From Bifidobacterium sp. (GTDB taxonomy: Bacteria > Actinomycetota > Actinomycetes > Actinomycetales > Bifidobacteriaceae), in NCBI GenBank assembly GCA_022649135.1, contig JALCNP010000010.1, positions 26,702 to 90,701 on the forward strand: a DNA stretch of 64,000 nt. Reading direction: 5' to 3'. The stretch's first letter is position 1; the number at the start of each line of letters is the position of its first letter. The notes below the pieces were generated by a model that saw nothing but the letters and a program-made list of their open reading frames with translations, searched no databases and was not told where the DNA came from. This document shows, piece after piece, positions 17,390 through 26,475 of this stretch. The translations under genes were made by a program, and so were the position numbers.

Positions 17390-17582
17390 GGTAAAGCATC
17401 TGAACGCGGGATGGGCAGCGGGTGTTGCGTCGGCGTTCGCGCGTTCGGGCCGGGGCCGTCAACGGACATGGTGCTGGCTGCATGGACGGCGATCTCCGGC
17501 AGGGGAGCCGGATGCGGTTCGCTGGTGGCGGAGTAGCCGTTTTTTTCGGCGGAGGATGTTATCTACCTCTCATTTCACGTGC

Positions 17583-17637
17583 AAAAACCGTGTGATGCCC
17601 GGTTTTTTCGCTAAAACCGTGCGCCACACGGTTTTTT
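17583..17637 (+). promoter_or_regulatory. Four-segment hairpin leader ahead of the giant adhesin
   Basis: Four complementary segments occur: 1 AAAAACCGTGTG (17583-17594), 2 CGGTTTTT (17600-17607), 3 AAAACCGTG (17613-17621), 4 CACACGGTTTTT (17625-17636). Pairings 1:2 (8 bp), 3:4 (9 bp), 2:3 (7 bp) and 1:4 (12 bp) are all possible. Both 1:2 and 3:4 end in six T, like intrinsic terminators. This is the geometry of an attenuator or of stacked terminators in a leader. The region 17390-17825 shows no gene otherwise. Confidence 0.5.
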
Positions 17638-17660
17638 CCATTAAGATGGCAGGTGTTTTA

Positions 17661-17676
17661 CGCAAACGATTGCTTA
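17661..17676. promoter_or_regulatory. LacI-type operator before the giant adhesin
   Basis: CGCAAACGATTGCTTA contains GCAAACGATTGC, an imperfect palindrome around a central CG. Near-identical sites occur before the pilus operon (31504-31516) and before the surface protein at 62322 (62169-62183, reverse orientation). Confidence 0.5.
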
Positions 17677-17825
17677 ATGACTGAGACGAACGGACATTGA
17701 CGTGTTCGGATCGGTTCGTACCAGTGCAGGTGATCGTCGACTCAAGGAGAAGGCCGCCGCACGGCATCGGTGTGTAACGGCGGCGAGCGGGAGACTTCAC
17801 GGAAAGCAACGATTCGAGGGAAGCA

Positions 17826-20800
17826 ATGAGAAGCATCGGAAAATCAGCGGTTGCGTGCCTGGTGGCATTCGCCACGCTTATCGCCATGGCTCTGTCGGGA
17901 AGCGTGGCCACCCGGGCCGTCGCTGCCGACGCGACCAGAACGGTCATCGACTCCAGCAATTCGACGGCGGTGGCCCAGCTGTTCAAGGACGAGGCCAAAA
18001 CGCAGCCGATCGACTCCACCACTCCGGTCAACAGAGGAGACACGCTGTACGGCAGTCTGAACATCACCTTCACAGCCGGCTTCCCCACAGTCGACCAGAC
18101 CGCTTTGGAATATGATTTCCCGAGCACCATCAACGTGGCCGACATGGCGCAGAAGCAGTTGTATTCGGATTCGGGCGATGTGGCCGGCACCTGGAGCATC
18201 TCGGGGGACAAGATCCTCGTCGATTACGACAAGACCTTCCTGGAAAGCCACACCAGCGGCATCAAGCTTCATTTCGATTTCAACTTCCAGGTCTCCTCCG
18301 ACGCCTCGAACGGGCAGAGCCAGACCACCATCGATTTCCCCGGCGGGGCCAGTGTGGTGGTCAGCTTCAACCCGGCAAAGGTCGATGCCGTCAAATCTGC
18401 GGCAGTGGATGCAGACGGGAAGACCGTACACTTCACCACGACATTTACCGCGGATTCGGACACCACCGACTTCGCGTTCGTCGATTCCATGCAGGACGGC
18501 ATGACATTCGTCCCCGGAACGTTCGCCTTCGATTCGACCGCTCTGCCGGACTCGTCCGTGACGGTCGACAACACGGCCTCCCCTCGGACCGCCAGCGCGA
18601 CGATCGGAAAGCTGACGAAGGGCACCCACACCCTGACCTACGACGCGGTGCTGACCGACGCCGCACAGCAGGCCCTGCTCACGGGCAGCACTCCGAATCT
18701 GCAGAACACCATCAAATACACCTGGGACAAGAACTCCTCGGGACAGGCTCAGACCACGCCTGCGATCAGCTTCGTCGGAGTCAAGAAGGGATACGTCCAG
18801 TACCACGACAATACCGGAGTCGCCGACTGGAAGATCACCGTCAACTCCGGAACATACAAGGCCGACATGGCGGGCATGACGGTGACCGATGACCTGCTTG
18901 CCGCCCAGAAGCTCGGCGACGGCACCGATCCGGCCGGATCCCCCGCCCAGACCTACACCGGGTCATACGTCGTCAAGGATTCCGCGGGCAACCAGATCGG
19001 AACCGCCGTCCTCGATCCCTCGAAGCAGTCCTTCAGCTATACGTTCCCGACGGACAAGGCCTACACCGGCACCTACACCATCGAATACTCCACCAAGCTC
19101 ACGGACCCCAACGTCCAGCGCCAGTACAACAACGACGCCATCCTTTCCAAGGACGGCACCCAGTACGGCAAGGACACTGCGCAATACAACCGCACCGGAG
19201 GCTTCACCGACGTCTACAAGGCGAACCCCACGAGGAACAGCGACGGAACCATCTCCTGGACGGTGAAGGTAAACTCCGGAACGTTCAAACGCGACTTCGG
19301 CGGGGTCACGTTCTCCGACACGCTGCAGAACATGACCCCCGGCATGACGTACGTGGGGGAGTACACCGTCACCAGAGCGTCGGACGGCAAGGTGATATCC
19401 ACCGCTGCGCTGCCCACATCGGGCAAATCCTTTGACTACACCTTCCCCTCGGACGCCGGATATGAGAGCTACACCATCACCTACACCACGAAGCTCGACG
19501 ATCCCACCTACCTGGTGAACTATGCGAACACCGCCGCCGTCTCCGGAGGGACCATCCCCGGGGACGGATCCACGTCCCAGTCTCATTACGACAATACATA
19601 CAGCGGTCAGGACTCCACGTTCATCACCAAAACGGTGACCAGCGACGATGCCATCGACAGCGGCGTGGTCGGATGGAAGGTCGAGGTCAAGCCCGGAATC
19701 ATCACCGACAACAGCCATCTGACCTTCATCGACCATCTCACCGGGAACTGGAGCGCCTCCGGCGTCGACTACGACCACGGCTCCCTGAAGATCAACGGGG
19801 TCAACATCGCCGACCAGAGCGACGTCTCCGTCGCCTGGGGACGCTACTCCGCCGCAGGCAACGGGACCGCCGCGTCATGCGAGCCGCAGAGCGGTTCCAA
19901 CCAGGCGAACGCCCCCTGCTTCTCGCTGACGCTGAGCAACGCGGCCCTCAGCTACAAGGCGATCGACGTGACCTACACGACCACCGCACAGAACCCCAAT
20001 GTCGCCGGCACCTATGGGAACACGGCGACCCTGACCAAGGACTCGGCCTCATTCTCCGCATCCGACAGCGTGAACGTTCCGCAGAACGCGATTGCCAAAA
20101 GCGGCAAGGCGACCTGGGACAGCGCGACCAAAACATGGGGCATCAACTATACGGTGGATGTCAACAAGAACCTGGACGGCTCCCTCAACCGAGCCGGAAT
20201 CGACAACCTGCACGGCAAACCGGTGACGCTCACGGACACCCTCAGCCCCGATTCGACGGGCCATGCGCAGACATACGTACAGGGAAGCGCGTCCTATACC
20301 CTCACCCTCACGGGGCAGCAGCCGATGACGAAGTCCATCGATCCCGGCATCTCGCAGGACGGCACGGTCCTCACGTTCACCATCCCCACGCAGGACATCT
20401 GCGGCACCACGGACGAGACGGCCTGCTACGCGGCGATCCAGCTGAACTACCGGGTGACGGTCCCCACCGATCCGTACCGCACCAGCGACTACGACAATGC
20501 CATTTCCGGAAAATCCGATGACGCCACGTTCGTCGACGGAAAGTCCACCACCACGGTGGACACGAACGTGCTGGTGAAGGACGGGGAGCAGATTCCCGGC
20601 CAGCCCCAGGTCGGCTATACCATCAAGGTCAACGAGCACGGCTCCACGCTGAACTCCGGGTCTCCGATCGAGCTCGCCGACAGTCTTGACTACCGGACCT
20701 CGCTGGTGTCGTCCAGCGTTCTCGTGTGCAGCGGCGACATCACCGTGGATCAGAACACCGGTGCCGGATCATGCGCCGGCGGATCGTCCTCCGACATCAC

Positions 20801-23273
20801 CTCCAGCAGCGAGGTCAGGCAAAGCATCGGCACGGACGGGGACAAGAATCCCGTCGATGTGCTGAACGTCACGGTCCCGGATGCCACCTACGCCAGCGTG
20901 TTCTACCGTGCGGTCCTCAACGGGAAGACGGGAACCACGCTCAGCGGCATATCCAACAGCGCCGAACTCAAGGGAATCGTCAACAGCGGCATCGAGAACA
21001 CGAAGGACTTCGTGGTGCTCCGGGCCTCCGGCGGAACCTCGGGAGCCACCGGCTCGATCAGCGTCCATAAGATCGATTCCCAGTCCGCGACCCAGGGTCT
21101 GTCGGGCGCGCAGTTCACGCTGTACCGCGTGACCGACGCGTCATGGACAGGTGAGTCCGACGTCTCCGACCATGCGGTGCAGGTGGACCAGCAGACCACC
21201 GACTCGTCGGGTGGCGTCTCCTTCGCCAAGGACGGGAGCACGTCGCTCAAGCTCAACACGCTGTATTATTTCGTGGAGAGCAAGGCGCCCCAGGGCTATC
21301 ATCTCGACGCGACGAAGAGGTTCTTCATCCTGGAGGACTACTCCGACACCACCGGGTTCAACTCGCTGATGATGTCCGCCAAGGACAAGCTCGGGGAGTA
21401 CCCGGCCCTGCGCAGCTACTACACCGTCGCCGACGACAAGCTGACCCCCGTCTCGTTCGCCATCTCGGCGGACAAGAAACTCACCGGGCGTGCGCTCAAG
21501 GCCCAGGAATTCACCTTCTCGCTGCATGAGGGCGACGCCAACGGCAAGGTCGTGCAGACGGCGAAGAACACGGCGGACGGCTCCATCGACTTCGCACCCA
21601 TCTCCTATGATCACGAGGGAAGCTTCGCCTACACCATCACGGAGGACTCCGGTTCCCTGGGCGGTGTGACCTACAGCACGCAGAGCGTTCCCGTGACCGT
21701 CACCGCGAAGGACGACGGCACCGGGAAGCTTGTCGCCACGCCGTCGTATGGGGCGAATGCGCCGGAGATCGACAACACCTACAACGCCACGGGCAGCTTC
21801 ACCCCCGCCGGGGTCAAGGTGCTCAACGGAAGGGATCCCATCGCCTCCGACTCCTTCGGATTCACGGTGACCGACTCTTCGACAGGCAAGGTCGTGTCGA
21901 CCGGCAAGGTGGCCGACCTGAGCGCGTCCCATGACATATCGTTCACGCCCATAACCTATGGTCTGGCGGACGCGGGAAAGACATTCCACTACGTGGTGTC
22001 GGAGAACTCGACGGATGCGGATGGGAAGTCCATTCTTCCCGAAGGCGTGTCCGCCACCACCGGATCGCAGAACTTCGCGGTCAGCGTGTCCGACAACGGC
22101 GACGGAACCCTCAAGGCCACGCCGACCTACCCGGATTCGGCCGATGGGCTCACCTTCGTGAACACCTACTCCACCAGCCAGCAGGTTCCCGTGGACGTCA
22201 ACGGCACGAAGGTGCTGCTCGCCGACGGAACGGACACGACCATCGCGAACTTCGGCTCGGCGTTCACGTTCTCGATCACCGGTGTGGACGATGCCGGTAA
22301 GGACGCCCCCCTGCCCACCGATGCCGACGGCACGACCGTGAGCAGCGTCTCCAACGATTCGATCGGCAACGTCGATTTCGGAACGATCACCTACCACCAG
22401 TCCGATCTCGCGGATGCGAAGCAGTCGGCCGACGGTTCACGGGAGAAGACCTTCCACTACACGGTGACGGAGGCCTCCAAGCAGCCTGCCGGTGTCACGG
22501 CCGACGCATCCCTGACCAGGCATTTCGATGTCCTGGTGCGTGACGACGGTCAGGGGCATATGACCGCCGTCGCCACTGCGCTCAGCGACGCCTCCGATGA
22601 CTCGCACGGTGCCGGCTCCGCGACAGGTGACTCGCAGACGACGGATCAGAGCGCTCAGGACACCGCCGATGGCGCGTCCACGGGACTGTTCGAATTCCAC
22701 AACACCTATGCGGTCACCCCCGTCGCCTCCTCCGTCAGCGATGCGCTTTCCATCAGCAAGGAACTCAAGAACCAGCAGCTGCGCGGCGGCCAGTTCACCT
22801 TCCTTCTCACGGACAAGCAGACCGGGAAGACGCTGCAGGCCGTGACCAACGACGCGAAGGGAGCGGTGAGGTTCGCCGCGATCTCCTACGCCAAGCCGGG
22901 AACCTACAGCTACACCGTCAGCGAGAAGATTCCCGAGTCGGCGGTCAAAAACGCCGCGGGGACATATGTCTATGACGATGTCACCTACGATTCGACGGTC
23001 TACGATGTGACGGTGACGGTAAGCGACAATCACGACGGCACGCTCACCGCCGCCACGACGAGGACGGATTCCCAGGGTGCGCGAATGGCGGGCAAGACGA
23101 TCACCTTCGTCAACGTCGCGCCCCTGCCCACACCCGTGCTGGCCGATACCGGAGCGGCCATACCTGCCCTTCTCCTGGCATTCATGGCAACGGGTCTGAT
23201 CCTTGGAGGCGTGAGGTTCGCGCTTTCCGGCCCGCGGTCCGGTCCGGGACGGCACGGTAACCGTCGCCGCTAA
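17826..23273 (+). CDS. Giant cell-wall anchored adhesin / pilin-like protein (LADTG anchor, SpaA and FctA-like repeats)
   Basis: An 1815-residue surface protein. Residues 1-34 form a signal peptide cut near AVAA. An Ig-like adhesin region follows (35-320), then several collagen-binding-like repeats (about 320-1070), recognisable by TWxVKVNSGTFKRDFGG, TFSDTL and YTITYTTKLDDP motifs. A SpaA/CnaB-type domain starts at about 1077 (GSISVHKIDSQSATQGLSGA) and has the E-box YYFVESKAPQGY, marking a probable isopeptide bond. Four FctA-like pilin repeats follow (about 1205-1770), each with a K-x-L-x-G-R start, an FxFxL strand, ISYxxxGxFxYTI and a closing N-T-Y. The tail has LADTG (1772-1776), a hydrophobic segment and basic GRHGNRRR. 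LAxTG is a class E type signal, unlike the LPLTG of the pilins at 31.7-35.6 kb. Confidence 0.9.
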   Translation: MRSIGKSAVACLVAFATLIAMALSGSVATRAVAADATRTVIDSSNSTAVAQLFKDEAKTQPIDSTTPVNRGDTLYGSLNITFTAGFPTVDQTALEYDFPSTINVADMAQKQLYSDSGDVAGTWSISGDKILVDYDKTFLESHTSGIKLHFDFNFQVSSDASNGQSQTTIDFPGGASVVVSFNPAKVDAVKSAAVDADGKTVHFTTTFTADSDTTDFAFVDSMQDGMTFVPGTFAFDSTALPDSSVTVDNTASPRTASATIGKLTKGTHTLTYDAVLTDAAQQALLTGSTPNLQNTIKYTWDKNSSGQAQTTPAISFVGVKKGYVQYHDNTGVADWKITVNSGTYKADMAGMTVTDDLLAAQKLGDGTDPAGSPAQTYTGSYVVKDSAGNQIGTAVLDPSKQSFSYTFPTDKAYTGTYTIEYSTKLTDPNVQRQYNNDAILSKDGTQYGKDTAQYNRTGGFTDVYKANPTRNSDGTISWTVKVNSGTFKRDFGGVTFSDTLQNMTPGMTYVGEYTVTRASDGKVISTAALPTSGKSFDYTFPSDAGYESYTITYTTKLDDPTYLVNYANTAAVSGGTIPGDGSTSQSHYDNTYSGQDSTFITKTVTSDDAIDSGVVGWKVEVKPGIITDNSHLTFIDHLTGNWSASGVDYDHGSLKINGVNIADQSDVSVAWGRYSAAGNGTAASCEPQSGSNQANAPCFSLTLSNAALSYKAIDVTYTTTAQNPNVAGTYGNTATLTKDSASFSASDSVNVPQNAIAKSGKATWDSATKTWGINYTVDVNKNLDGSLNRAGIDNLHGKPVTLTDTLSPDSTGHAQTYVQGSASYTLTLTGQQPMTKSIDPGISQDGTVLTFTIPTQDICGTTDETACYAAIQLNYRVTVPTDPYRTSDYDNAISGKSDDATFVDGKSTTTVDTNVLVKDGEQIPGQPQVGYTIKVNEHGSTLNSGSPIELADSLDYRTSLVSSSVLVCSGDITVDQNTGAGSCAGGSSSDITSSSEVRQSIGTDGDKNPVDVLNVTVPDATYASVFYRAVLNGKTGTTLSGISNSAELKGIVNSGIENTKDFVVLRASGGTSGATGSISVHKIDSQSATQGLSGAQFTLYRVTDASWTGESDVSDHAVQVDQQTTDSSGGVSFAKDGSTSLKLNTLYYFVESKAPQGYHLDATKRFFILEDYSDTTGFNSLMMSAKDKLGEYPALRSYYTVADDKLTPVSFAISADKKLTGRALKAQEFTFSLHEGDANGKVVQTAKNTADGSIDFAPISYDHEGSFAYTITEDSGSLGGVTYSTQSVPVTVTAKDDGTGKLVATPSYGANAPEIDNTYNATGSFTPAGVKVLNGRDPIASDSFGFTVTDSSTGKVVSTGKVADLSASHDISFTPITYGLADAGKTFHYVVSENSTDADGKSILPEGVSATTGSQNFAVSVSDNGDGTLKATPTYPDSADGLTFVNTYSTSQQVPVDVNGTKVLLADGTDTTIANFGSAFTFSITGVDDAGKDAPLPTDADGTTVSSVSNDSIGNVDFGTITYHQSDLADAKQSADGSREKTFHYTVTEASKQPAGVTADASLTRHFDVLVRDDGQGHMTAVATALSDASDDSHGAGSATGDSQTTDQSAQDTADGASTGLFEFHNTYAVTPVASSVSDALSISKELKNQQLRGGQFTFLLTDKQTGKTLQAVTNDAKGAVRFAAISYAKPGTYSYTVSEKIPESAVKNAAGTYVYDDVTYDSTVYDVTVTVSDNHDGTLTAATTRTDSQGARMAGKTITFVNVAPLPTPVLADTGAAIPALLLAFMATGLILGGVRFALSGPRSGPGRHGNRRR

Positions 23274-23304
23274 CGGTGACGCCCGGGCCCGGGCGAGAGC
23301 CCGA

Positions 23305-23367
23305 GCATAATGGCGCGGGGGCCGCGAATCGTACATTATGCGATTCGCGGCCCCCGCGCCATTATGC
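23305..23367. terminator. Long perfect palindrome / terminator after the adhesin
   Basis: A perfect 27-bp stem (23305-23331 against 23341-23367) with a 9-base loop TACATTATG. The stem begins GCATAATGGCGCGG and ends CGCCATTATGC. It lies between the adhesin stop and the convergent LacI gene, so a strong bidirectional terminator is likely. A GC palindrome, CGCCCGGGCCCGGGCG, lies just before it. Confidence 0.65.
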
Positions 23368-23496
23368 GTATTTCCTCTCCGGTGCCGGCGTGCGATGACC
23401 CGGTCTGCGTGACGGTCCGCGGACGATGCGGCCTGCGCTGGCTTGACCCCCAGCCGGCTCCTCAGCCGGTTGAGGGTCGCCTCGGAATGTAGCCGC

Positions 23497-24507
23497 TCAC
23501 TGCGCGGGGGGACACGTACTTTCTCGGATCACCAGCGGCGCCGCCAGATCCACGTGGGTGAGCGTCGGCTTGTGGTTGATGATGTCGACAAGGGTCTGGG
23601 CGCCCAGCTTCGCCATGTCCTTGATGGCGTGGTGGACGGTGGTGAGCTGCGGGTGAAGGAACTCGATATAGGGCAGGTCGTCGAATCCGATGACGGAAAC
23701 GTCCTCGGGGATCCTTATCTCATGCTCCCGGGCCGATCTGTACAGCCCGGCCGCCTGCATGTCGCTTGAGGCGAAGACCGCGGTGGGTCGCCGGTGCAGC
23801 GAGAACAGGCGGTTCCCGCATTCATAGCCGTCGTCGAAGAAGTAGGCGCTGCCGGTGATGAGTTCGGGGTCGATCGTCAGGTGATGCTCCTCCATGACGC
23901 TGCGGAAGCCATCGTAGCGGGCCCGGCATGTCTGCCATTCATCGGGCCCCTTGAGAAAGGCGATTCTCCTGTGCCCCAGTTCGATGAGATGACGTGTCGC
24001 ATCCTTGCATCCCTGATAGTCGCCCGAGCCGATGACCGGTGTGTTGGGCGGGACTATGCCGGTGGGGTCGATCATAATCGTCTTCATCCCGTTGTCGAGC
24101 ATCTGCTGGATGTTGGCCTGGGAGACATGCGTCAGGCATATGAGCGCCCCTCGGGAACCGTGGGAAAGCGCCTCCTGGAACCAGGGGCCGAAATCCCATT
24201 CCACGGGCGGCCGCGCCGAGACGATCGGCGAGTACCCCGAATCCTTCAGGCCCTCAAGCACTCCGACGAGAATCTCGTCGGCCCATGCGCTGTGCGGGTG
24301 GGAGATCAGAAGCTCCACCGTCCGGTTCTGAAGATTGTGCGGTGACGAGCGAGGCACGTAGCCCGTCTGCCTGATGAGGTCGCGAATCTGCTTCTGCGTG
24401 CTTTCGGACACGCCGGGGCGGCCGTTGAGCACTTTGGAGACCGTGGGAACGGAAACGCCGGCCTGTTCCGCCAGCTGTGAGATGGTGATTTTATGTTTCG
24501 TCGTCAA
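23497..24507 (-). CDS. LacI-family regulator of the arabinofuranosidase locus
   Basis: A 336-residue LacI/GalR regulator. The helix-turn-helix is ITISQLAEQAGVSVPTVSKVLN, the hinge RSSPHNLQNRT. Core motifs include VIGSGDYQGCKDATRHLIELGHRRIAFL, AVFASSDMQAAGLYRSARE and VIGFDDLPYIEFLHPQLTTVHH. I chose the TTG at 24507 because AAGGGA sits eight bases before it and the protein then starts right at the DNA-binding domain; an in-frame GTG at 24576 would add 23 unconserved residues. The gene is divergent from the GH51 gene, so it probably represses arabinoside uptake and hydrolysis in the absence of arabinose or arabino-oligosaccharides. Confidence 0.87.
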   Translation of the reverse strand: MTTKHKITISQLAEQAGVSVPTVSKVLNGRPGVSESTQKQIRDLIRQTGYVPRSSPHNLQNRTVELLISHPHSAWADEILVGVLEGLKDSGYSPIVSARPPVEWDFGPWFQEALSHGSRGALICLTHVSQANIQQMLDNGMKTIMIDPTGIVPPNTPVIGSGDYQGCKDATRHLIELGHRRIAFLKGPDEWQTCRARYDGFRSVMEEHHLTIDPELITGSAYFFDDGYECGNRLFSLHRRPTAVFASSDMQAAGLYRSAREHEIRIPEDVSVIGFDDLPYIEFLHPQLTTVHHAIKDMAKLGAQTLVDIINHKPTLTHVDLAAPLVIRESTCPPAQ

Positions 24508-24719
24508 CGGACTGTCCCTTGAATACCGCGTGTCGGAGGCAGTACCTCCCTTTTTGGTTATCGTACTGAACACCACTGTATCTCGCGGGGTGGTCCGGTG
24601 GAAGGGTTTCTCCTGTTCTTCATAGAAAATATTTCGTAGAATATAGAAAGTTTTCTTTATCTGATAACTCAGGTGTTTCCTCGATTCTTCGTCGTGTGGC
24701 GCATGGAGAGGGTTCTTTC

Positions 24720-24761
24720 AATTCCCAAGAATCCTTAATTTTCGGCTATATCTTGGGAATT
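24720..24761. promoter_or_regulatory. Inverted repeat in the LacI / GH51 intergenic region
   Basis: AATTCCCAAGA (24720-24730) and TCTTGGGAATT (24751-24761) are a perfect 11-bp inverted repeat with 20 bases between. It may be a pair of half sites for a regulator or a transcript hairpin. The surrounding 24508-24907 is unusually AT-rich and contains no gene. Confidence 0.45.
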
Positions 24762-24880
24762 CTCCTGCATATGTCGGCTCAGGGAAACAAGGGATTGAAG
24801 TTTTATGTTTCGAATCTTCATTTTAACAATTTCTAATTTTATGCTATCGTTGTGATCAGTTAGACGTAGTCCATAGAGAG

Positions 24881-24889
24881 CGTTTAACG
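24881..24889. promoter_or_regulatory. Possible LacI operator close to the GH51 start
   Basis: CGTTTAACG, a short palindrome with an odd centre, lies 19 bp before the GH51 start codon. It is the kind of core LacI regulators bind, and would allow direct repression. Short, so weakly supported. Confidence 0.3.
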
Positions 24890-24907
24890 AAAGTATAAAA
24901 GTCAACA

Positions 24908-26446
24908 ATGAAGGTTGAAATGCAGACAGAATATGTTTTTGATCGCGACTTCACCGTCGGCGATGTCAACGATAAAGTATGGAGCTCGTTCACCGAGCAT
25001 CTCGGCAGATCCATATACGGGGGGATCTATGATCCCGGAAAGCCCTTCTCCGATGAGCACGGGTTCCGCAACGACGTCAAAAGCGTCGTCAAGGGGCTTG
25101 ACCTCGGGGTCGTTCGCTACCCCGGCGGGAATTTCGTGTCGAATTACAACTGGAAGGATGCGATAGGTCCCAAGCAGGGCAGAAGGAAGACCATGGAATT
25201 CGCCTGGTCCAGCATCGAGACCAATCAGTTCGGCATCGATGATTTCTGCCAATGGGCCCAGGAGGTCGGCGTCGAACCGATGATCGCCGTGAATCTGGGG
25301 ACCGGTTCGATCCGGGACGCCGCCGAGCTCGTCGAATACTGCAATCACGATTCCGGCACGTACTGGAGCGACCTGAGAATCAAGAACGGTCATCGTGAGC
25401 CGTACAACGTCAAATACTGGTGCCTGGGCAATGAGATGGAGGGGTCCTGGCAGGCCGGCCACCTCTCCGCCGAGGACTATGCCAAGAAGGCGCGCGAGGC
25501 CGCGAAGCTGATGAAATGGGTTGATACGGACATCAAGCTCGTCGTCTGCGGTTCCAGCTACGAAATGCTCGACGCCTATCTCGAGTGGGACAGGATCGTG
25601 CTCCGGGAGTGCCTTCCCTATATCGACTACGTATCCACGCACTACTACACGATGAACCATGGCCAGGGCGATCTTGAATTCCTCTCCTCGTGGAGGGAGC
25701 TCGACCGCCATATCGGGAACACGCGCGACGCCATCGCCTTCACCAACGACAAGATGCGCGGGAAGAAGGATCTCAAGATATGCCTCGACGAATGGAACGT
25801 GTGGAACTTCCAGGACATCAAGCTTGACAACATGGAACAGCTCGCGGGACTCACCACCTTCGAGCTGACGAGCGCGGGCAAGTGGGAGCAGCATCCGCCG
25901 ATCCTGCAGGAGAAGTACTCCCTGCTTGACGCTCTTACCGTGGGCGGCATGGGCATCACCCTCCTCGACAACGTGGACAGCGTGGAGATCGCCTGCCTGG
26001 CCCAGCTCATCAACGTCATCGCCCCCATCACGACGGACGAGGACGGGAACGTGCTCAAGCAGACCATATACTATCCCTTCGAGGCCCTGACGCAGTATGC
26101 ACGCGGAACGGTTCTGCGCTCGTCGGTCCACGGGGACGATCTGGAGACGACGATGGGTCGCGTCCCCGTCATCCATGCGGCGGCCGTCCACAACAGGGAC
26201 GCGCGGGAGATCAGGATTTTCGCGCTGAACTCCGATCTGAGGAACCCGGCGGAATTCTCGCCGGTCTTCCGCGGTTTCGGTTCCCCCCGGCTTGTTAGGC
26301 ACCTGACCCTCTCCGGCGAGGACCTGCAGGCCCGCAACACGTTCGACAAACCCGATTCGGTGGTCATGCGAAGCATGGCCCCGGCGGACGGCGCCACGGT
26401 CGAGCTTCCCGCGGCATCGTGGAACGTCCTGATTTATTCCGAGTGA
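24908..26446 (+). CDS. Alpha-L-arabinofuranosidase, GH51
   Basis: A 512-residue intracellular GH51 enzyme, without signal peptide, releasing terminal arabinofuranose from arabino-oligosaccharides. The N-terminus has the family marks SIYGGIYDP and VRYPGGNFVSNYNWKDAIGP. The acid/base Glu is E176 in WCLGNEMEG and the nucleophile is E295 in KICLDEWNVW; the HYYT strand lies between. The C-terminal beta domain ends VELPAASWNVLIYSE. An in-frame ATG at 24920 with GAAGG upstream could be the true start. It is followed 29 bp later by a GPH sugar symporter on the same strand, so uptake and hydrolysis are linked. It is probably controlled by the divergent LacI gene. Confidence 0.95.
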   Translation: MKVEMQTEYVFDRDFTVGDVNDKVWSSFTEHLGRSIYGGIYDPGKPFSDEHGFRNDVKSVVKGLDLGVVRYPGGNFVSNYNWKDAIGPKQGRRKTMEFAWSSIETNQFGIDDFCQWAQEVGVEPMIAVNLGTGSIRDAAELVEYCNHDSGTYWSDLRIKNGHREPYNVKYWCLGNEMEGSWQAGHLSAEDYAKKAREAAKLMKWVDTDIKLVVCGSSYEMLDAYLEWDRIVLRECLPYIDYVSTHYYTMNHGQGDLEFLSSWRELDRHIGNTRDAIAFTNDKMRGKKDLKICLDEWNVWNFQDIKLDNMEQLAGLTTFELTSAGKWEQHPPILQEKYSLLDALTVGGMGITLLDNVDSVEIACLAQLINVIAPITTDEDGNVLKQTIYYPFEALTQYARGTVLRSSVHGDDLETTMGRVPVIHAAAVHNRDAREIRIFALNSDLRNPAEFSPVFRGFGSPRLVRHLTLSGEDLQARNTFDKPDSVVMRSMAPADGATVELPAASWNVLIYSE

Positions 26447-26475
26447 CTCGCTTCCAAGGATTGGATGGGACAATC

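Noticed and set aside
24902..26473. 523-codon open frame on the minus strand opposite the GH51 gene
   Set aside because: It mirrors the GH51 gene, whose catalytic motifs are complete. The antisense translation shows no family motif and only arises from high GC third positions.
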